Of a stretch of 55,470 bases of DNA, positions 52,317 to 55,470 are shown piece after piece. A program made the translations under genes and the position numbers. The first letter of the stretch is position 1. Every line of letters starts with the position of its first letter. The notes below the pieces were generated by a model. The model saw only the letters and a list, made by a program, of their open reading frames with translations, ran no database searches and had not been told where the DNA came from. Origin of the DNA: an uncultured Planctomycetaceae bacterium (GTDB taxonomy: Bacteria; Planctomycetota; Planctomycetia; Planctomycetales; Planctomycetaceae); assembly GCA_913031625.1 (NCBI GenBank), contig CAJWGB010000008.1, positions 1 through 55,470 of the forward strand, written 5' to 3'.

Positions 52317-52405
52317 GCGGCTTACTGCGGCTCGGCAGGAGCCTCGCCCTCCCACTTCATCATTGAATAAACAGAGCCTCGCAGGGGAATCCCTGCCCCT
52401 TGCTG
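52317..52405. repeat. Dispersed GC-rich hairpin repeat (GGCTCGGCAGGAGCCTCGCC type)
   Basis: GCGGCTCGGCAGGAGCCTCG is followed by CCCTCCC, then a second hairpin GCAGGG-GAAT-CCCTGC. On the other strand it reads GGGAGGGCGAGGCTCC..., whose translation MGGRGSCRA begins a spurious 286-codon frame. It is a recognisable planctomycete intergenic element and lies between the convergent ddl and rlmB genes. Confidence 0.6.
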
Positions 52406-52447
52406 GCGTGCGGGCTGGTGTCGGAAGAACACCACGGTTATCTCGTT

Positions 52448-53215
52448 CTAGCTCCGCTGACGGCTGATCTCGTACAGCAGAATTCCTGCGGCGACCGAAG
52501 CATTGAGAGAAGAGACTTGCCCAAGCATCGGCACGCGAACTCGGGTGTCACATTGTTCCAGCAGATCCTGAGCAATGCCCTCTGCTTCGTTGCCAATGAT
52601 GAGTGCCACGGAGCCTGTCAGGTCAGCGGACCACACTTCGGAGTCAGAGTGTTCCGATCCCGCAACGATCTTTACTCCGGCGTTCTTCAACTGAAGCACA
52701 CAGTCCAGGAGGCTCTCCGCGAGAACGATCGGGACAAAGTTGACTGCACCGGCAGATGACCGTGCAACCTGAGGAGTGACGCGTGACTGCCCGGACTCGC
52801 CCACGATGACCGCCTGTGCTCCAAGCGCGTCACAACACCGCAGGATTGCACCAAAGTTGTGGGTGTCCTGGATTCGATCGCAGATCACGAATAGTCCGTC
52901 GTCCGATTCTCCTTCGAGCGTTTCAGCAGTCCGGTACTCAAACGCGGCCATACGGGCAGCGACACCCTGATGATGATCTGCATGGCAAAGCTGGGCAATT
53001 CGATCTGCAGACTCAAGGTGAACTCGGACGCGATTCCCGGCCAGTTTCAGTAGCGACTCCCGTTCGGTCGGATCGAGTTCGTTGGCGAGATACAGCTCAT
53101 CCACGTCCCAGACACCTGCGGTCAGCGTTTCGGTCACGGCATGCCGCCCGATGAGCCAGTTTTTCTGATGGCTGGCTTTGAGCTGACGTCGACGACTTCC
53201 CGAACGACGCGTCAT
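52448..53215 (-). CDS. rlmB: TrmH/SpoU-family 23S rRNA 2'-O-methyltransferase (RlmB-like)
   Basis: The 255-residue protein has an N-terminal substrate-binding domain (GRHAVTETLTAGVWDVDELYL; HHQGVAA) and a SPOUT catalytic domain. It carries motif 1 (DTHNFGAILRCCDALG, with Asn and Arg), motif 2 (LIIGNEAEG) and motif 3 (SSLNASVAAGILLYEI, the knot). This is the RlmB/TrmH type that methylates a ribose in rRNA. Start at the ATG at 53215; the preceding RSGSRRRQLK stretch is basic and may bind RNA. It lies alone between the repeat and the lipoprotein cluster. Confidence 0.92.
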   Translation of the reverse strand: MTRRSGSRRRQLKASHQKNWLIGRHAVTETLTAGVWDVDELYLANELDPTERESLLKLAGNRVRVHLESADRIAQLCHADHHQGVAARMAAFEYRTAETLEGESDDGLFVICDRIQDTHNFGAILRCCDALGAQAVIVGESGQSRVTPQVARSSAGAVNFVPIVLAESLLDCVLQLKNAGVKIVAGSEHSDSEVWSADLTGSVALIIGNEAEGIAQDLLEQCDTRVRVPMLGQVSSLNASVAAGILLYEISRQRS

Positions 53216-53253
53216 CTGTGTTCCGTCCTTTAACGCGATCGGCGTTTCGGGGC

Positions 53254-53943
53254 CTATGTAGCGCTGGTAATGTCGTCGCCCGAACCGTGTGGGTAAAAGA
53301 GACGTCCAACTTCCTCTGCGAGTCGATTGAAGTACTCGTTGCGGAATGTCTCGTAGCTGATTTCGGCAGCAGATCGCGGGACCTGAATTGGATAGACGCT
53401 GTTCAGCTCTCGGTTATAGATTCGTTTGCCGTCTCCATCGGTCTCCATTTCGTAGACGCTGACGATCGCTTCACAGCGGCCTCGAAACAGAGTGTGTCCG
53501 GGAGGTTCGTACATGGAGTAAGCGCTCATGTCGACGAAGACGACATAATTGACGTCGAATTCACGTCCGATGTCGACCGCGTTGTCCCAGTCCGGGTTGT
53601 TCTCCATCCACGTCTGAACCTCCATCGGACTGATCGTCTTGATGTGATTGCGTGTCAGCAGAAGCGTCAGCCTTCTGGCCAGCATCTGATCAATATTGTC
53701 GTGGATTTTGGTCAGGTCATCTGGCGCATAACAGACGACGGCGACCTGCACGTTGCGGTCAGTAAAGGATTTGCCGGTTGCCTTTTCGAAGGCCGGCTCA
53801 ACCTGTGGAGGCCCACCGATCAGGTAACCCAGTACAATGAAATAGTTGCAGCCAGGCATGGCGAAGAGCAACAGCATTGCCAACGCCAGTTGAGTGGGGC
53901 GTTTAAGAATCTGTCGAAAGGGATGACGGGTGTGTGACATCAT
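53254..53943 (-). CDS. Lipoprotein, paralogue 2 of a tandem pair
   Basis: The 229-residue protein has a signal peptide with the lipobox FAMPGC (Cys near residue 31). The mature part aligns with its upstream neighbour: FEKATGKSFTDRNVQVAVVCYAP, a helical segment (NIDQMLARRLTLLLTRNHIKTISPMEVQTW), then FDVNYVVFVDMSAYSMYEP and GHTLFRGRCEAIVSVYEM. No catalytic residues are recognised; the fold looks alternating alpha/beta, possibly a GNA1162/CsgG-like secretion or envelope lipoprotein. ATGs at 53943 and 53940 are both possible starts. Confidence 0.75.
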   Translation of the reverse strand: MMSHTRHPFRQILKRPTQLALAMLLLFAMPGCNYFIVLGYLIGGPPQVEPAFEKATGKSFTDRNVQVAVVCYAPDDLTKIHDNIDQMLARRLTLLLTRNHIKTISPMEVQTWMENNPDWDNAVDIGREFDVNYVVFVDMSAYSMYEPPGHTLFRGRCEAIVSVYEMETDGDGKRIYNRELNSVYPIQVPRSAAEISYETFRNEYFNRLAEEVGRLFYPHGSGDDITSAT

Positions 53944-53981
53944 GTCTTCTCAGAGGGAGGTTTCGGAAACAGTCCATCAGG

Positions 53982-54671
53982 TCAAAAGACTGTTTCGTGC
54001 ATGCGATAGTCATGAAACCGTTGACTGATGCTGGTGGCTGTTCGATCCAGAAAGCCTTCAACAAACAGTTTGGCAGATCGCGTTTCTTCCGGAATCGGAT
54101 GTGCCTCGGGGTACTTCAAACGAAAGTTATGGTCAAAGACCATGGCGACAGGCTGAGCGGAGTCTTTCGACTCGGCAACTTTATGAACAGTGATGCGACC
54201 TTCAGTTTTGCCCTGTAGCAGGTGGGAACTCTTAGGGACGCGGTAATCAAACTCTCGAAGTTCGATATGAATGACGTAGGTGGCGTCGAATTCCTGTGCC
54301 ATTTCCGAATAGTCGCCCCACTCGCCGTTGTCGTCAAACCACGATGCCACATCCCCGGCTGGAACGACCTGAACGTTGCGTGCTTCAAGAATGCGTGTCA
54401 CCCTGTCTGCGATGTCCCGCTCAAGAGCTGGGACTGCGTTGAGGAGGCGATGAGGAGCGGTCGCGATAATTACGACTCGATCATCTGATTCGGTCAGGTC
54501 AGTTCCGGTTGTCTTCCTGAATTCAGCCGGGATCTCCGGGTCGCCAAGCACCATTCTACCCGCCATCACGAACAGCGAACAACCGGGGACCGTCAGCAGC
54601 ATGACGGCTGTCGCCAGCAGGATGATTGCTGGCGACTTTGTCTGTCGGAGATACCGGAAGAACTGATTCAT
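53982..54671 (-). CDS. Lipoprotein, paralogue 1 of a tandem pair
   Basis: The 229-residue protein has a signal peptide with lipobox TVPGC (about residue 31). It has the same length and layout as the gene that follows: FRKTTGTDLTESDDRVVIIATAP, a long helix (ALERDIADRVTRILEARNVQVVPAGDVASWF), FDATYVIHIELREFDYRVP and LLQGKTEGRITVHKV. The downstream paralogue starts 38 bases after this stop, and the DUF2752 gene stops only 7 bases before this start, so the three genes form one unit. Function unknown. Confidence 0.75.
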   Translation of the reverse strand: MNQFFRYLRQTKSPAIILLATAVMLLTVPGCSLFVMAGRMVLGDPEIPAEFRKTTGTDLTESDDRVVIIATAPHRLLNAVPALERDIADRVTRILEARNVQVVPAGDVASWFDDNGEWGDYSEMAQEFDATYVIHIELREFDYRVPKSSHLLQGKTEGRITVHKVAESKDSAQPVAMVFDHNFRLKYPEAHPIPEETRSAKLFVEGFLDRTATSISQRFHDYRMHETVF

Positions 54672-54678
54672 GTTCAGG

Positions 54679-55110
54679 TCAGAAGAGAAGCCGGATGATC
54701 CACATCAGGACTGTGCCGCCTCCAAAGAGGATGGCCGTCCAGACAATGATTCGAAATGGTCTGTTGGTCAGGAACCAGTGTCCGGTTGCCGCAGTGACCA
54801 GTAGCCATGGAATCGCTGCGCTCACTGCCAGGAACAGAGGGGCTCCCAGAGGGTTGGCGCTCCATGCCTGATCAAAATCGCCACGAATCGTCTGGCTGAA
54901 ACTGGTTGTCATACCGCAGTGCGGACAACTGACTCCTGTGTATTCACGTAAAAAACAGGGAGGAAGTCCCAGCTGCTGATGCGTGCCAAATCCACGCGGG
55001 TCGGGTGTGAGCCACGCGGAGAGAGCGATGATTCCGGAGAAACAAAGAGCAAGACCCGTTAGAAGGAGTCGCACCCAGGGCTTCGGCAGATCTGAATGAT
55101 CAGCAGACAA
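54679..55110 (-). CDS. DUF2752 membrane protein
   Basis: The 143-residue protein matches DUF2752, a small family with a CPHCGMTTSF motif (here C-P-H-C at about residues 63-66) preceded by PPCFLREYTGVS. It has three hydrophobic helices (about 12-32, 91-110 and 117-141). The motif may bind a metal or carry redox cysteines, but the family's function is not known. It leads the tandem lipoprotein unit, with seven bases between its stop and the next start. Confidence 0.88.
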   Translation of the reverse strand: MSADHSDLPKPWVRLLLTGLALCFSGIIALSAWLTPDPRGFGTHQQLGLPPCFLREYTGVSCPHCGMTTSFSQTIRGDFDQAWSANPLGAPLFLAVSAAIPWLLVTAATGHWFLTNRPFRIIVWTAILFGGGTVLMWIIRLLF

Positions 55111-55207
55111 GACCTGATCCTGTTGATGAAAGACGGTAGTTACCCTCAGGCGTAAGGTGTCTCAAGAGCAGTCAAACTGTCTTTTTCCTGAGCTCCCGAC
55201 CATTCGG

Positions 55208-55350
55208 CGGCAATTGCCGAAGATTGGGGATTCGACCGAAATTCTGAGCGTGCGGATGCAGCAATTGCCGAATTCCCCTCAATTGCAACACCAAAGCTGC
55301 GCTGCTGGCAGGAGGAAATCCGTTCGGCAATAATTGTCCCAAAGGGGACT
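55208..55350. promoter_or_regulatory. Repeated CAATTGCC/GCAATTG palindromic sites upstream of a divergent gene pair
   Basis: CGGCAATTGCCG is a perfect 12-base palindrome at 55208-55219. GCAATTGCCGAATT follows at 55261-55274 and a related CGGCAATAATTG near 55325-55337, all between the DUF2752 gene and the gene starting at 55355. The spacing suggests a candidate operator array; regulator unknown. Confidence 0.4.
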
Positions 55351-55354
55351 CTTT

Positions 55355-55470
55355 ATGGCGCGACTACAACTCGATCTGGATCTGCTGAAACAGAACGGTC
55401 AGCGAATGGCCGACGAAATCCGTTCGCTTGGCAAGCACTGGCGACCTCATGTGAAGGCCCATTCCCAGCC
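55355..55470 (+). CDS. D-threonine aldolase/D-serine dehydratase-like PLP enzyme (start only)
   Basis: The visible 38 codons read MARLQLDLDLLKQNGQRMAD and then EIRSLGKHWRPHVKAHSQ before the window ends. The LDLD start and the RPHVKAH segment (whose Lys is the PLP lysine in the alanine-racemase-like N-terminal fold) match the D-threonine aldolase/DSD1 family. An AAAGGGGA ribosome site precedes the ATG at 55355. The rest lies outside the window. Confidence 0.8.
   Translation, partial: MARLQLDLDLLKQNGQRMADEIRSLGKHWRPHVKAHSQ

Noticed and set aside
51495-52355. Long minus-strand frame (286 codons) over ddl
   Set aside because: It lies antisense to a clear D-Ala-D-Ala ligase and starts within a dispersed repeat; composition is not protein-like.
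1-55470. tRNA, rRNA, CRISPR array, insertion sequence, prophage or toxin-antitoxin genes
   Set aside because: Looked for on both strands; no cloverleaf, regular spacer array, transposase, integrase or recognisable toxin gene was found.

Overview
The window looks like a chromosome segment of a planctomycete (Planctomycetota, probably Planctomycetaceae-like). The evidence is the family mix rather than a marker gene: a DUF1549/DUF1553 protein beside a Tat-exported DUF1501 protein, an ECF sigma factor overlapping a membrane anti-sigma-like/DUF1549/DUF1553 fusion, Tat-type Gfo/Idh/MocA oxidoreductases, a formylglycine sulfatase, a fused redoxin/cytochrome/copper-monooxygenase-like protein, many predicted lipoproteins and many single-gene units on both strands. 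No rRNA, tRNA, CRISPR array, transposase, integrase or phage gene was seen.

Layout. 1-9 kb: a truncated zinc-ribbon membrane protein, a group II PLP decarboxylase, a small zinc-ribbon protein, a secreted YHS-like protein, sppA coupled to an alpha/beta hydrolase, a kynurenine-formamidase-like cyclase and a hypothetical protein. 9-16.5 kb: a sulfatase divergent from a serine beta-lactamase-like hydrolase, a PYROXD2-like flavoprotein, a Gfo/Idh/MocA protein and a beta-CASP ribonuclease. 16.8-22.6 kb: the DUF1549/DUF1553 + DUF1501 pair, a strong terminator, then the sigma factor and its fused membrane partner. 22.7-29.3 kb: a tryptophan-rich lipoprotein, a secreted esterase, a hairpin-repeat region with a probable gene remnant, and a 1384-residue tandem PHP-type metallohydrolase.

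29.4-32.4 kb is a minus-strand cluster: a Fur-box-like palindrome, a 55-codon hemP gene, an uncharacterised signal-anchored protein, an HTTM-domain membrane protein and a lipoprotein. It is the best candidate here for an undescribed, possibly iron-regulated membrane system. 32.4-43 kb: a coiled-coil protein, a DUF218 protein, a Na/Ca-type exchanger, def, hppA (K+-dependent type), rsmE, then a three-gene unit of an AAA+ response regulator lacking the GAFTGA loop, a FabZ-type dehydratase and a PhyH-type dioxygenase. 43-55 kb: the multidomain copper/redoxin protein, a DHH phosphoesterase, csrA, a second Gfo/Idh/MocA protein followed by a membrane metallophosphoesterase, msrA, ddl, rlmB, two tandem paralogous lipoproteins behind a DUF2752 protein, and the start of a D-threonine-aldolase-like gene.

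Non-coding structure includes bidirectional terminators between convergent genes and several dispersed hairpin repeats. One repeat occurs in opposite orientations at about 7.2 and 34.3 kb. All functions are inferred by reading motifs; no database search was possible.
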